From NCBI GenBank assembly GCA_026724425.1, contig JAIUCV010000002.1:7445001-7509000 (forward strand): DNA of 64,000 nucleotides, read 5' to 3'. The position numbers and the translations under genes are program-made. Below, in pieces: positions 12,101-24,500 of this stretch (positions within the stretch are counted from its first letter, which is position 1; each line of letters opens with the position of its first letter). Source of the stretch: Erythrophleum ivorense. Lineage: Eukaryota; Streptophyta; Magnoliopsida; Fabales; Fabaceae. The notes below the pieces were generated by a model, which was not told where the DNA came from, made no database searches, and saw only the letters and a program-made list of their open reading frames with translations.

Positions 12101-15100
12101 AACCCAAGGAATCCTCTTAATGACCAAATATCCCAAGGTGTTGGCCACTTTGTCATAGCTTCAATCTTGGAGGGATCAACCTCTACACCTTTTGGGGAGA
12201 TGATGTGCCTCAAATAATTCAGTTTGCTTTGCCCAAAAATACACTTTTTTGGGTTGATTACCAATTAGTGTCTCTACAAAAGTTCCAAGGCCACTCTCAA
12301 ATGTCCCATATATGCTTCCTTATCTCTACTGTACACAAGGATGTCATCAAAGAAAACAAGGATGGACTTTCATAAATAATCCATAGGGATGTCGTTTATA
12401 AGAGATTGGAATGTGGAAGGAGCATTAGTTAGCTCAAAAGGCATCACCAAGATTTCATAGTGGCCATAATGGGCTGTAAAGGTTGTTTTAGCTTCATCCC
12501 CTGATCTAATCCGTCTTTGATGGTATTCAGACTTAAGATCTAGCTTTGAGAATAGTATAGTCCTACCTAACTTATCAAGTAGCTCATCAATAGCTGGTAT
12601 AGAATATTTATCTGGGACCGTGATCTTATTTAAGGCTCAGTAATCCATGCAAAACCTCCAACTCCAATCTTTCTTTTAACTAGTAATAAAGGACTTGAAT
12701 GGGGTTTGGTGTTGGGTTGAATAATTCTTGCCTCCAACATCTCTTTGACCAATCTCTCAATTTCTTTTCTTTTTTTAAGAGAGTGTATATCTATATGGTC
12801 TTACATTTGGGGGACTGTTCTCCTTTCTTAATCATGATGGGATTGTCCTTTGACCTAAAGGGTGGTAAGCCCATCATTGGTTCACACACTTTGGGAAATT
12901 CCTCAAGCAACGTCTGAATCTCCTCGCTAGGGACCTATTGTCTAGTCCCTGTTTCCACTGTGAGTGCCCTAGACTCTAATAGAAATCCCTCCCCTTCCCT
13001 TTGCTAGCTTTAATGATGCTTTTAAAGGATCCCAGGTGGGGTCCCCTTTTAAACACACACAATTTTTTTTTATCTTTATGTAGGATTGTCCCCAATTTAC
13101 CCTCCATTCTCCAAGGGACTCCAGCCATTCTACTTCCAAAACCACATCCGCACCTCCCAATTTGATGGGATAAAATGTTTGAATGATGGAAATCCCTTGC
13201 AACTCCACCTTCACATTCTCACATTTTCCTTTAGTAAAATTTTTCCTGTTATCACTTACAATAATAGAGTACAATTTAGTGTCTTGCACTCCAATGCCAA
13301 GCTTCTTGATCACTTGGGTGGACAAAAAATTATGGGTGGCTCTACTGTCAATGAGCACTAATACCTTTTCTCCTTCAATATTCCCTATTAGCTTCATGGT
13401 TTTCTGGCTAGTCATCCCTACAATTGAAGCCAAGGATAATTCCATCACTGCCATCACTCTTCCTGATTCTTCTATTGGAGCCTCCAATTTTTGAGCCTCT
13501 ATTTCCTCTTATTCCTTCTCCTCCGATAATATCATCACCTACAATTGCTTCTTTTTGCACTTATGATTGGGACTAAATTTTCTCTCACACTTAAGGCATA
13601 ACCTAAGTTCTGTTTGGTTAATCTCAGTTTTTGACAACCTTCTCTTATTACTACTGCTACTACAGCTGTTGCTGGTCATGGAAGTAATAGGGATAGTCAC
13701 CCTATTTGTGCCTGATTTGTTATCTTCTCCGGTTTTCATCTCTTGCACTTTACTGGTTACATTGCTACTCACATTCTTAGGGATCAAACAAGAAACCTTG
13801 CAAAATTGGATTTTAGACCTCCCCATCTGGCATCGACACTGGCTTTCAATCCCCTGGACTTCCTTTCCTCCCTAGCCTTCTGCAAAACAACATTCTTCTC
13901 TTTGACTTGATATGCCCAGTCCATCAACTGCTTCAATGTCTTTGGCTGCAATAGACGAACTTCTACCCTTGCATCTTCAGTCAACCCATTTTTAAAGATT
14001 CCCATCAGCACCTCATTCGACACATTCCCCAAAGGAGTGGACATGAGTTCGAATTTTTCTCTATATTCCTCCATTGTACTGTCTTGCTTCAACCCCATTA
14101 ACCTCTTGTACTCGTCGCCAAGCTGCCGACAATGAAATCGATTTAGCACTTCCCTCTTGAGCTCCCTCCAATTACGAACAGGGGCCCTTGTCTTGAGCCA
14201 TTGGAACCAATTAAGGGCTTTTTCTTCTTTTGCAATCCTATTCACCGTGGAATACCTCTCAATTTTAAAGATTCATCCAATCAGATCTGCCCAAAAGGGG
14301 AGTTCCAATTGATGATGGTTGCTTACTTTCTTTCCCCTAAGCCATTGATGCCTTCTTTCTCATATGCGGCTTTCATCTCCCAAGTTGGTGACTTCTGTGG
14401 CTTAGATCGAGGTTTGTCTTGCTGGTTTCTAGGATTGAAGGCAGCTCGAAACTTACTCCATTGCTCCGTTAGCTCCATCAGCAACTCTCGCACTATCATT
14501 ATCTCTCCTTTCATCTTGCCTTGGTCTTTTCGCGGCTCTTCCATATTCTTTTCCAGCGAATCTACTCAGTTTTTCATCCTTTGTACCTACCATGCCCTAG
14601 ATGATGTGGCTTTGATACCAAAAATGATGTAACCCGAACAGTCTGAATTATTTAGTTTATGGAAAGATACCACTTCTCTGTTAGTAACGAAGGTAATAAG
14701 ATGGGGAAGCTACAATTCAGAGGCAAATAGCCAAATGATAGAAACAAGAAGAAGGAAGGAAACACAGCTCTTACACTCTTGGCTTTCGAGAGGTCAGGCT
14801 TTCTCCACTTCCTAATTGAAATTTTCCTCCTCTCCACTTGACAGCTCAAGCCTGATACTTATTGCTCTCCTTCCCACTCATCCACTAATTCTTTCTCTTC
14901 CATCTGTGCTCCATAAGGTCAGAATTAGTTAAGCTCAGGTAAATTCCCCTCTTCCTCTCCTTCTATTATCTCTTTCCCTTGATGGGCTTTACTCTTCCCC
15001 TTCTTTCATAGACCCGCCCTTCCTTATTGGGCCTGATTGGTCCATCAATATCGTAGTATCTTACTTTCTAAATTATAATATATTACAAGCACCGAGACTC

Positions 15101-18100
15101 CTGATCATCACTTTGAAAAATTATTCTGGAATTAACAGTTTTGAAGTGTGATGGGATATCTGTCACTCTATTCTGGTAAATAGTTGTTCTCTGACTTTCC
15201 TTTGCCCATTTCTAACCTCCTAGGTATAGGCATGTTAAAATAACATTTGTGGGGTCTGGTCAGCAGTACTTGAGTCAGGACTATTAAGAGAATATCAGGT
15301 TTAAGATTTTTTAACATGTTATGAGTAACTGGGAGATTTGAAGATTTGTTGGTGTGTTGGGGTTAGTGTGTTTTGCAAGCATTTATAGGGAGATAAAGGA
15401 CCCAGTTGGTGGCTGTTTTGGGTGATTTGAACAGTATTTGCAAAACCACAGTTGGAGGATTGAAGGGTTTTTGTGGTATATTGAAGTGAAAGCAAATCAG
15501 GGTGTTGGAAGAAATAGCTCTTATTGACATCTTTTCTGGAAACAAGTGTCAGCATGGCTTTAAATTGAATGATATGAATTAGTTAATTAGAAATTGAATT
15601 GAATGGGAGAAAATATTTCGTGCCTAGAATTCTTGAGCCCTCACATCAGAGGTTTGATTGTGTCACTTGTCCAGAAGAGAGAGCAAAGCAACCTGCCAAT
15701 GAATACTTAATATCATCATTTCCTTTTTGCCTTTATAAATGGAGTTTGCAAAACTTATCCTGTTATCAATTAAGAATTAAGATTCCTTATGATTACTTGG
15801 TCTATGTTTGAGATTAAAGCATCGAAGTAAGACCCACTGGCTAACTTTATCTATCTGAGATTTTGTACTCTAAGTACATTTTATATTATTAATCAACCCT
15901 TTTCCTCTTTATCAGGTGTAAATCTTATGAGAAGGCCAAGAAGAAGTTGACAGTTTCAGATGCACCTAATGTTCTTACAATTGCATTAAAGAGATTTCAG
16001 GTTTTTCTTTCTTTTTTAAGATGGATTTCAGTAATTTCTTGTGTTTTAATTGAAGGACAAGATATTACTACCTTTATGCAGATTTTACATCACATCTGTT
16101 ACTGTGTGCGGTGCAGTCTGGAAAATTTGGGAAGCTCAATAAACGTATTAGGTTTCCTGAAATACTCGACTTGGCGCCTTTCATGAGTGGGACTAGTGAT
16201 AAATCACCTATATACAGGCTGTATGGGGTAGTTGTTCACTTGGATGTCATGAATGCTGCTTTTTCGGGTCACTATGTCTGCTATGTGAAGAATATCCAGA
16301 ACAAGTGGTTCAAGGTTGATGATAGTGTGGTATGTCTCATTATCCTGTAGCTTGAATATCATGAGCATTTTTCTTTTGGTTCTTATGCGTATATTTCCAT
16401 ATTTATGCTTTCCTTAATTATTAGCTCGTCGTCCTGCCTCTAAGGTCATTGGCTAGATTTCTTTTTATTCTAGGACTGTACTTCCCCAAGAAAGCTGTTT
16501 GGAGTACACCAGTAAATAATAACAATAATAATAGTTTTATTAAAATTATATAGATTTTTTTTTATTTTTTTTAAAATTACAGTTAAAATATTCATGAATG
16601 CTTTTCAAAACAAAAAATTATGTTATACTTTAATTTAATTTTAAATTTTTTTGATTAAATCATCTTTCATTAACTTAAATTTAAAATTGATTAATGTAAG
16701 GTATTTTAGTATAGAATAAGTGTATATTTTTAAAAATAGATAAAAAATCTGTATAATTTGAATAAAATTCGAAAGAGAGATTAATAACTTACTCTTTATT
16801 TTATTTGAATAGGAATCCTTTGCTGTTTCATCGGAGTAGCAGATTTAAATCATCTATACAGATATGGACAATCTAGACTTAATTTTTTATTATTTATTTA
16901 TTTTTTAATATCAATTTTCATTATTTTATTTTATTTCAAATTTTGAAAGAAATAGAATCCCGTCATTTTTATTTTCAACTTTCATTAGACAAATATATAT
17001 TTGATAAAAATTAAAGAATTATTTTTATTCTATTTTTTATTTTTTAAAAAAATTAAAATAAAAAATAAATAGTAATATTTTAAAAAAGAATTAAAAAATT
17101 AAAATTTGCACAATTTAAATTTATATAATCAATTTATATCTAAATCCGTGCGCAATCTGTATGCTGGAAAGTACTTTACAATGCAACGTAATATTGAGAG
17201 AATCTTATTATGCATGTGGCAGGAGTAGAACACAGCTTTTAATACTTGCGTGCTTGATGGTTTTGAGTTATTAATTACTTATGAAATATGGTAATGTTTG
17301 GAGAGAAACTGCGATAAAAAAATATAAATATTAAAAACAATCTATATGAAAGAAGACTCAACCAAACATCTCCCCCGCGCCCGCAAAAAAAAAAAAGAAA
17401 AAAAGAAGGGGGGGGTGGGACACATTTCGGTACGGACACCATTCAAGCTTTCCAGGTGAACAAGTCTTCTACCGTGCTTCTGTCTCCTTATAATATTGGT
17501 GAGACGTCAATGTGCAGAACAGAATGAGTTGCAAAAACTTTGATGTGGGTATTAGCAGTTTCTGTCAGATGCACTAGTGTGAAAGAATTTTTTTTACTTC
17601 AATCATTTACAGGACTTATTTGGGGTTTTGGTCACTAATACCGAGGATACAAATGTAAAGATTTGCATAGAGTTTATGCATCTGTATCACTGTAGATAAA
17701 TGTGTTTGAGCTTTGTTGATTTTTCTGCAACGGCTTTTTCATAAATTTGTTTAACCATCTCCTATGGTATGATTTCCTAGGTGACACCTGTTGAATTGGA
17801 GAGTGTCTTGACAAAAGGGGCATACATGCTTCTTTATGCAAGGTATCTGATCTCTTAAGATTTTTTCACTCCAGTCAAGCTTTCTTTTAATTATATTGTC
17901 TGTCTCTCTGAACAACTGAATTACCTTGTAGGTGCTCACCAAGGGCCCCTCGATTGATCAGGAACATGATAGTATCCTCTGATCGAAAAATTAGAGTCAA
18001 TGGAAAGATTGCTACAACGAAATCAAGATGCATATCTGCAAATTCTGGTGCTGCCGAATATTCTTCTAATTCAGTTTCTCCAGATGCTTCACCCACCTTA

Positions 18101-18682
18101 GATTCTTTCTACTCGAAGTTTCACCGCCTGAAAAGGATTTTGGAAGAAGACTCATCAAGTGATAACTCATCCCTTATCAGCAGCAATTCCGATGAAGGTT
18201 CTTGCAGTACTGATAGCACCCACGACTCAACCAGTACGGATGATTTTTCCGATTATATTTTTGGTGATTCAGGACGTGGCTGGAATAGCATGTGGAGATG
18301 TTCTGATTCAGACGCTTCCTCCTCATCATCATCGTCGCCCCTGTACTCTAGACATTCGCCCCTTTCTGATATGGACCGGTATGATTCAGGTTCTCCAGAA
18401 ACAACTAAGTTGCGAGCTCCCACAGATTCAAGTGTGGAGATAGATGGTTCTTTCTACAGGCTTTCTTCTGGTGTTAGGAGACCGATGAATATTGAAAGGG
18501 AGTCGAGTGTTTCTCGTTTGCATTCTGACAAAACTACACAGAATAGGAAGTTAGATAGTGATAGGAGTAGCAGTAGTAGTTCTAGGGAGACTGACTCTTT
18601 TCAGAGACTAGTGTCTAACCATTTGAGAGAGCTAGACTCTGGTGTGTCGTGTACAAAGTCAAGGGAAAGAACAACGGACTGA
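6154..18682 (+). CDS. UBP16: Ubiquitin carboxyl-terminal hydrolase, UBP16-type (MYND + USP)
   Basis: Deubiquitinating cysteine protease that removes ubiquitin from proteins. Eleven coding exons: 6154-6437, 6836-8282, 8371-8459, 8734-8819, 8928-9090, 9179-9299, 9506-9663, 15916-16000, 16117-16329, 17781-17842 and 17932-18682; 1152 codons plus stop, with all phases closing. The N-terminus has one hydrophobic segment (about residues 10-28), likely a membrane anchor, then a MYND zinc finger (about 75-112, CAVC...CARC...CSGKC...H...C) whose coding sequence crosses the first intron. A long Ser-rich low-complexity linker follows. The USP domain starts near 598 with the Cys box NCGNSCYANAVLQC (catalytic Cys about 608); the His box SGHYVCYV puts His near 863 and WFKVDDS follows with Asp 879/880. 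A Ser-rich tail closes the protein. All catalytic residues are kept, so the enzyme should be active. The start is the first ATG in frame with the anchor and MYND finger. Intron 7 contains a Ty3/gypsy insertion. Family call is firm; orthology to UBP16 is supported by adjacency to AP4M. Confidence 0.92.
9707..10132 (-). repeat. 3' LTR of the Ty3/gypsy element
   Basis: 426 bp, starting TGTTGTGACCCAGCAG and ending GGGTCCATCA on the plus strand. It pairs with 14625-15047. The polypurine tract abuts it at 10133, which makes this the 3' LTR of a minus-strand element. Confidence 0.93.
10133..10146 (-). other. Polypurine tract of the retrotransposon
   Basis: On the minus strand the sequence GGTGGGGAGGGAAA lies directly against the 3' LTR start (TGATGG). 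This is the expected site and composition of the plus-strand primer for reverse transcription. Confidence 0.8.
10150..13487 (-). pseudogene. Broken pol region: protease, RT, RNase H, integrase, chromodomain remnant
   Basis: Fragments in several frames on the minus strand. Protease (12969-13487) has the active-site motif read as D-S-R where the family has D-S-G. The reverse transcriptase spans about 11890-12970; its FFDDILVYS catalytic motif near 12330-12357 survives, but an in-frame TGA interrupts the core upstream (near 12650). RNase H is spread over about 11374-11900, ending in a GKENCVANALSR segment. Integrase (about 10560-11300) keeps VVVDRL and VSDQDR but has Lys where the third catalytic acidic residue is expected. 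The C-terminal integrase part (10315-10548) ends with HPMFHMSQLKK. Around 10165-10240 a VLIKW...LP...WEDA pattern resembles a chromodomain. The region is not functional. Confidence 0.85.
13539..14544 (-). pseudogene. Broken gag region with zinc knuckle
   Basis: Three overlapping fragments in different frames on the minus strand: 14323-14544 (start-like MEEPRKDQGK), 13784-14245 (retrotransposon gag core including NWFQWL and VLNRFHCRQ) and 13539-13826, which ends in a CLKCERKFSPNHKC zinc-knuckle-like motif as found in chromoviral gag. Frameshifts separate the pieces. Confidence 0.85.
14607..14620 (-). other. Primer-binding site (tRNA-Met type)
   Basis: On the minus strand TGGTATCAAAGCCA lies four bases inside the 5' LTR. 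It matches, with one change, the TGGTATCAGAGC primer site complementary to initiator tRNA-Met used by many plant LTR elements. Confidence 0.8.
14625..15047 (-). repeat. 5' LTR of the Ty3/gypsy element
   Basis: 423 bp, starting TGATGTAACCCGAACAG and ending TTGGTCCATCA on the plus strand. It is homologous along its full length to 9707-10132 and adjacent to the primer-binding site. Confidence 0.93.
16330..17780 (+). other. UBP16 intron 9, AT-rich
   Basis: A 1451-bp intron. The segment about 16540-17110 is far more AT-rich than the rest and made of A- and T-runs, as in a decayed non-coding insertion, but no clear inverted ends or target duplication were found. A short C-rich/A-rich/G-rich patch lies near 17370-17415. 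Confidence 0.5.
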
Positions 18683-19259
18683 AAATTTTGTTGAGTTGTA
18701 TATCAAGGTGGGAGTATATAATAGAATGAGGGGTGTTGTACGTAATTTATACTAGTAGGTGGCATTCCATTTTTTTACCAAGAAATTAGCCATAGTCACG
18801 TCAATAACTTGCCCTGTTAGTGAGTTTCTCCTTTTTTCCAACAAAACTAGTGTAAAGATGTATTTATATTATATTTTTATTTTTAATTGAGCCGTTCACA
18901 AATTAAATAATATAATCGTCAAATCTTTAAACCAAATTTGAGTAATTAAATGATGTAACAATTCAAATCTGAAAATTTTATTGAGTTGTATATCAAGGTG
19001 GGAGTATATGATAGAATGAGGGGTGTTGTACGTAATTTACACTTGTGGGTGGCATTCCATTTTTTTAACAAGAAATTAGCCATAGTCACCGTCAATAACT
19101 TGCCCTGTTAGTAAGTTTCTCCTTTTTTCCAACAAAAATGGTGTAAAGTTGTATTTATATTATATTTTTATTTTTAATTGAGCCGTTCACAAATTAAACA
19201 ATATAATAGTCAAATCTTTAAACTAAATTTGAGTAATTAAAAGATGTAACAATTCAAAT
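18679..19259 (+). repeat. 290-bp tandem duplication at the UBP16 3' end
   Basis: Two head-to-tail copies, 18679-18968 and 18969-about 19259, each starting CTGAAAATTTT. In copy 1 those first bases contain the UBP16 stop codon TGA, so the duplicated unit starts at the end of the coding sequence and covers the presumed 3' UTR. The copies differ by scattered substitutions and one or two single-base indels. A duplicated 3' UTR could duplicate polyadenylation signals. Confidence 0.9.
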
Positions 19260-21482
19260 CTGGTCACTTAATATAAGAAATCCAAGTCAACGGCTTTTAT
19301 GCGAGGACAGACCTTTATTTTACAAACCGTTAAATCTAAGCAAAGATTAGTCACTTCCAAAGTGACAACTAAGTGCTGTCTATGGGTGAAATGGGGTTTT
19401 CAGATGATGTTGGATCCGTTGAAATTCACGTAACCATAGATTTGTTCTTAAACGAGGTGCCATTAAGTTTTTATTACTCATAAGCTATTCGCACCCAAAT
19501 TTCAGTGGTATTGGAGACTGTCCCCTTCCAATAAACAGCAGACCGTGAAGAGCCTTATTAAAGTTTTTTGCGGCTCTTGTTTGTTCAATTAAAGTATTTT
19601 ATTGTTCAACTAGTGTATTATTTGTAGAGCCATCAATCAGTTGTTCTGCTAGTGTTAGTGTATTTTGGAACTATAGTGCTTTCGTAATAGATATAAAATT
19701 TGAAGATATAGGACAAAAATTTAGTTTTGCTTAGATTAACAGGACATTGACACTAATTTGTGACGAGAAATCTTGGTAGTTTAGCTGCATCCTGATTCAC
19801 TCGAGTCTTGACGTAATTGGCACTTGCCATGTCCTCCATGTCAAATCTGATCACAAAGTCAATAGCCATAAGCTGTGTGTTTTTCTTTTAAACAATCATC
19901 CAGTGAATTTGGTAGAAATTAAATGTGTTTCTAGTGTTACCCAGAGATGGACAAAATACTTCGGCTTCGTGAATATGTATTATTTAAAATTGACAATTTC
20001 AAATTATATTGATTTGTTGTCCTGGATTATATTTGTTATTTGAAATATTTTATTTTTATTTTTATTTTTATTTCATATGAAAAAATTTCATATGAATGAG
20101 TCCTAGTTTTAAAAAAGAAATTGCTCATTTTAGTCTTTTTAAAAATAAATAAGTCTAAATAAATTCAAGAATTTAATGGAAACAAAAATTGGATCTGAAT
20201 TTGTTCCCCGCATACATCTGAGATGAAAGATGGGCCTGATAACTAAATAAATACTAACAAAATTCTATTCATATAGAATCTATAATCATCACTAGTGCCT
20301 TCTTGTGAATGTCCAGTGAATTTGTGGACTGTTTTGGGGTTGTCATTCTATAAAGTAGAACGATATAGGGTCGCTCCAGCTTCATTTGACTGTTCAGAAG
20401 GAATATGGACAATGAAAGACAGGGTGGACTTTGACACGACAACTAGTCAAATACTGAGGACAAAGAATGGCCTACGTATGGACTTGGTCTATCATTCCAT
20501 TCTTGATCACCTGCGTTTTTATGTCTTCTTCTCTTTTTTGGAAGATGAATGCAAATATGACTAGTGGCATCGATGTCCCTTCCATATATCTTTAGACATG
20601 CTAAATGGGGCTAAACAATAGAGTATGGGGACATTTGAACAACTCGTTTTGGAAAGAAAATTCAAATTCTTCATTTTTTTTCTCCTTTCTGGAACACATA
20701 TCATGTGAAAAGGATATGCTAAATGCGGCTAAACAAGAGAGTATGGGAGGGCACTGATCATAGCAGAATAAATCAAAAAAATAGTTTGAACAAAACTCCC
20801 AATTACATTTTTTTTTATTTTCATGCTTAAATTTTATAAACCTTTAAACCTTAAAAAAAACAAAAAGGCCAATTTTTGGTCTGATTGCACATCCACAGTC
20901 ACTTATACAACTGTAGAAGATCCATGTTAACCAAATGGGCCCACTCAAGGACGTGGCTTCTGATCCCCGCGGCATATAAAATTAAGTAATAATATTATGA
21001 ATTTTTCAATTTTTATTACATGTATACATAACAATAATTTGTACATAATATATGCAATAAAATGACATTATGAAATATCATAACCGTGACCTAGAATCAC
21101 TTTTTCTTAGCTAAATTGATATTCGCTATCAGCTAAAGGTTTTTATTTTACATATATATATATATAACGTTTTTGTTATATATCAAATATCATGGGAGTG
21201 CAATAATATTTTTGAGACAAATTTAAAAGAGGTATAAGTGCAATTTGTTTAAAGATTAGGGAAAGCTAGTAATTTTTTTAAAAAATTAAATAGATTAATA
21301 GTGTGGGACTCATAAAGTCAACTTGCCCTTAGAGACAGGAAACTTATTGTCCAAGTCTATTTTACTCTCTAGCATATATGCCAAAATCATATTCTTAAAG
21401 GGGTGAGAAGAATAGGTTGATTCGACCAAGTGTAATTATTTTTTGCGTTTAAAACTGTAATTTATCGCACAGGAACTGGAAG

Positions 21483-21522
<40 letters not shown>

Positions 21523-24500
21523 TCTATTACGTGCATGGGATAAGATGACATGTTATGTGATTTATATATTATGGAGATTTAGCTAGCCTTTGCATCTGCC
21601 TCCTAACTTTTGCGTAGTTACACAGAGACATAGTTTTGGCATATTCTTTTGAAGAAGGCGGTGGCATATTTATCAAGTTGCAGTTACACTTGCGGAGATA
21701 GATAAAGTCTGCCTCATCGCAATGGTCCCACTTCATCTCTGGACTCTGATGGCACTTACCATTCATGGCTCTTATTCATTGAATTTCACTGCTTGTTTAC
21801 CCCCTCCACCATCTTTTTATCTTTTTTCCTTTTTAAACATTTACATACGGCTTTAATTTGTTAACTGTATAGTGTTTTAAAGCATATTGATCATAAAGTG
21901 ATCAATGCTTTAGCATGAATTGATTCTTCGTTTTATTATACTTAGACACGTTCTAACTTATTGTTAATTCATGATTTACCACCCTAATTATTTGCATTAT
22001 CATCATGTTCTTCAATATCTTCAAGGGATAGCTGAGGCTGTTTTGACAACTCCTCAGGGGGAGTTGAATCAAGATAGTTTTGAACAAAAAGTTCTAGACT
22101 ACTATTTATCCCTCACTGTAATAATGTCTTGTTGGTATATCTACTATATGACCATTAACTAAAACACGTCTGTGTTGTTAACTAATTGGCGGGCAAACGT
22201 TAAGGATTAATGGTGATTAGTAACAAGCACACACTCAAACAGTGATTATAGGCATAACATCAATGCATGCATGCATAGACATTTGTGGGCAGTGGACACA
22301 AACATAATTGGACTTGATTGCCCACCATACATTGCCTATAATTGGAATGTTGTATATTGGGTACATCCATATCAAGCACACTCAAAAAGAGCTTGTTTCT
22401 TTCTTGTCGTCTTGTCTCCTTTTATCCTTGTCTAGTTGAAAGTTCACACACACACACACACACATATATATATCTGGACTTTTTCTTGAAGTTTTTAATA
22501 CTAGTATAATGAATTAATTTCTGAAATATCTACTGTCTTGTAAATTCAGTTTCACATGAGAACTAGAACAACCTTTAAAACAATTCAGCAGATGAGAAGG
22601 CATTAAAGCATCTAATCATGGTGCCAAAACCCGTCGACATAGCAGAAGATCTCATAATTGAACTTCATAATAACTTGATGTAACAGCTGGTTGAAATTTC
22701 AACTTTAAACCATTTGAATCTCTCCTCAATCCTCATAAATTATAATGGTCAACGAGCTACTCACAGGCAAAGGGGGTGGGGATTGCGGAAAGCTGCAAGC
22801 CAAATGCAAGAAAAACACAATCAAACAAGACAAAACGAGGATTTTAGTTTATTCATTATAGTTTTGGCACTGTGGGCAGAAGGCAAATTCGGTAGTGTGT
22901 GTGTGTGTGTACAGGCCGAAAATTTAATAAATTAATTTTGGAGGTGACAATGATCGAGTGGATTATTTGATATTCTTTTAGCTTCGAACAAAACTTCTGA
23001 TCTTGGTTACCTGCTATTGGCTGGCTAACTCCGCTATATAAAGAGTAGTCTATTTCTTTCCCTCTCTCTTTCCCGTTCACACGCAGAGCCAGATGCATAT
23101 TTTTATAACATAATTAATTAATTTTACTACCTCCGATTTCATTCGTTCATCTTCTGTCAATGTTGTCCCCAAAAAAAAATTCCCTGAAAATATTTATTAC
23201 CCATACTCACCATCTCTGGTTGGAACCGATGAATACTCGCAAGCTTTTCGAAAATACTACTACGTACTCTTTGTTCTAATCATGACAATGATTCTGCTAA
23301 TTCAATGCACGCCGACATTCCCTGTTGCGCGGTGTTATGCCCCGCCAAACAGGGACCGTCTCATTGCCCGCGCGCGTGTGTGTGTGTGTGTTTTTTTTTC
23401 TTTTTAAACATCTCTTGCAACGAAATAGGAAATCCGTTTTGATAAATATACTCATACAGCGATCTAGATAAAAGAATCTAGTGATAAAAACCTTGTATAC
23501 ATGAAATTTGTTCTTAAGTCTAAACAGATATCCCATAAAACAAATCAATTAAAAGCCTATATGTACCGCACTTAAAATTTGATGTCACAGACAAGAAAAA
23601 CAAAATTCAATGCAAAATCCAGTGGAAATATGTTTGTCATTATTAATTAATTAACATTTGGCAAAGAGTAAGATTTCTCCAGATACTTTAAAGTATGAAT
23701 TTTGTAAAATATTTTTAAAATAAAAAATGATATAAGGCAGAAAAATAATATATATATATATATATATAATTCAGCTTTTTTATTCACTTCTCTTTTATTT
23801 TTTATTTTTTTTCACTTTAGAGACACAGGATTCAAACTCAAGATTCCACGGTGATGCAATAAAGTTGACAATGCACAGGGCACTTATAGCGAGTGTTCAA
23901 TTGGAAGTTCCATGTTGGCTCTTGCTTTATGAATTTCTCTTTCTTTAACTGAAACCAAGAAGAAAATCAGGAAAGAGACAATACAAAGTACAGATAGATG
24001 AGATATAAAGTAAGAGGGAGAAATAAAGTTAAGAAGTGCGGAGGCCGGATTTCTTGAGAGCTTTCAAGAACCCATAGGATAAAGCAACGCACCAAGAAAC
24101 AGTTGCTGCTGCTGTTGAAAATTAAAGAAACTGGCAAGCACAGCCCTACCCACGTTCTTCCACTTTTTTCCGAATTAAGAAAGCCAAGACTTGAAAACAT
24201 TATCTCGTGACGCATCCATTATTCGTAGCAGTGAGAGAAGCAGATATGCTCACTCCCACAGTCTGAATCGTCTATTTTAGCAAGTAGGTACACGTTCTAT
24301 TGTTGGAAAAAGATAAAGAAAAAAGAGTGCTAATTATAAAACCGGAAAAAAAATTTCTCTACACAAACTCATTTGCAATATTACAAAAAATTCAAAGGCA
24401 TCCCAAACGATTATAGACTCTGTCCTATAAGGCCATATCCTTTTGCAATTCGACCAGAACTCATACAGTCGCAGAGAATTTTTTTGGATGTAATTACAAT

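Larger units (their letters stand above)
9707..15047 (-). mobile_element. Ty3/gypsy LTR retrotransposon (chromovirus), full-length but degenerate
   Basis: A complete element in antisense orientation inside UBP16 intron 7. Direct LTRs lie at 9707-10132 and 14625-15047, bounded by TG...CA and flanked by a perfect 5-bp target-site duplication ATATC (9702-9706 and 15048-15052). On the minus strand the order is LTR, tRNA-Met-type primer site, gag with zinc knuckle, protease, reverse transcriptase, RNase H, integrase, chromodomain-like remnant, polypurine tract, LTR. Integrase lies downstream of RT, which defines Ty3/gypsy; the chromodomain-like tail points to a chromovirus. Every coding module is broken by stops or frameshifts, so it cannot move by itself. 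The LTRs differ at roughly one site in eight over the first 190 bases aligned by eye, so the insertion is old. Confidence 0.95.
9664..15915 (+). other. UBP16 intron 7, enlarged by a retrotransposon
   Basis: This 6252-bp intron lies between exon 7 (ends ...CATTGTGTCAG) and exon 8 (starts GTGTAAATCTTATG). Removing the 5341-bp element and one 5-bp target duplication leaves about 906 bp, an ordinary size. GT and AG borders are intact and the phase is kept, so the gene can still be spliced if the spliceosome skips the insert. Confidence 0.85.

Noticed and set aside
21569..21766. 65-codon minus-strand frame with five cysteines
   Set aside because: It has an ATG but no signal peptide or regular cysteine spacing, and its length is within what chance allows in this DNA.
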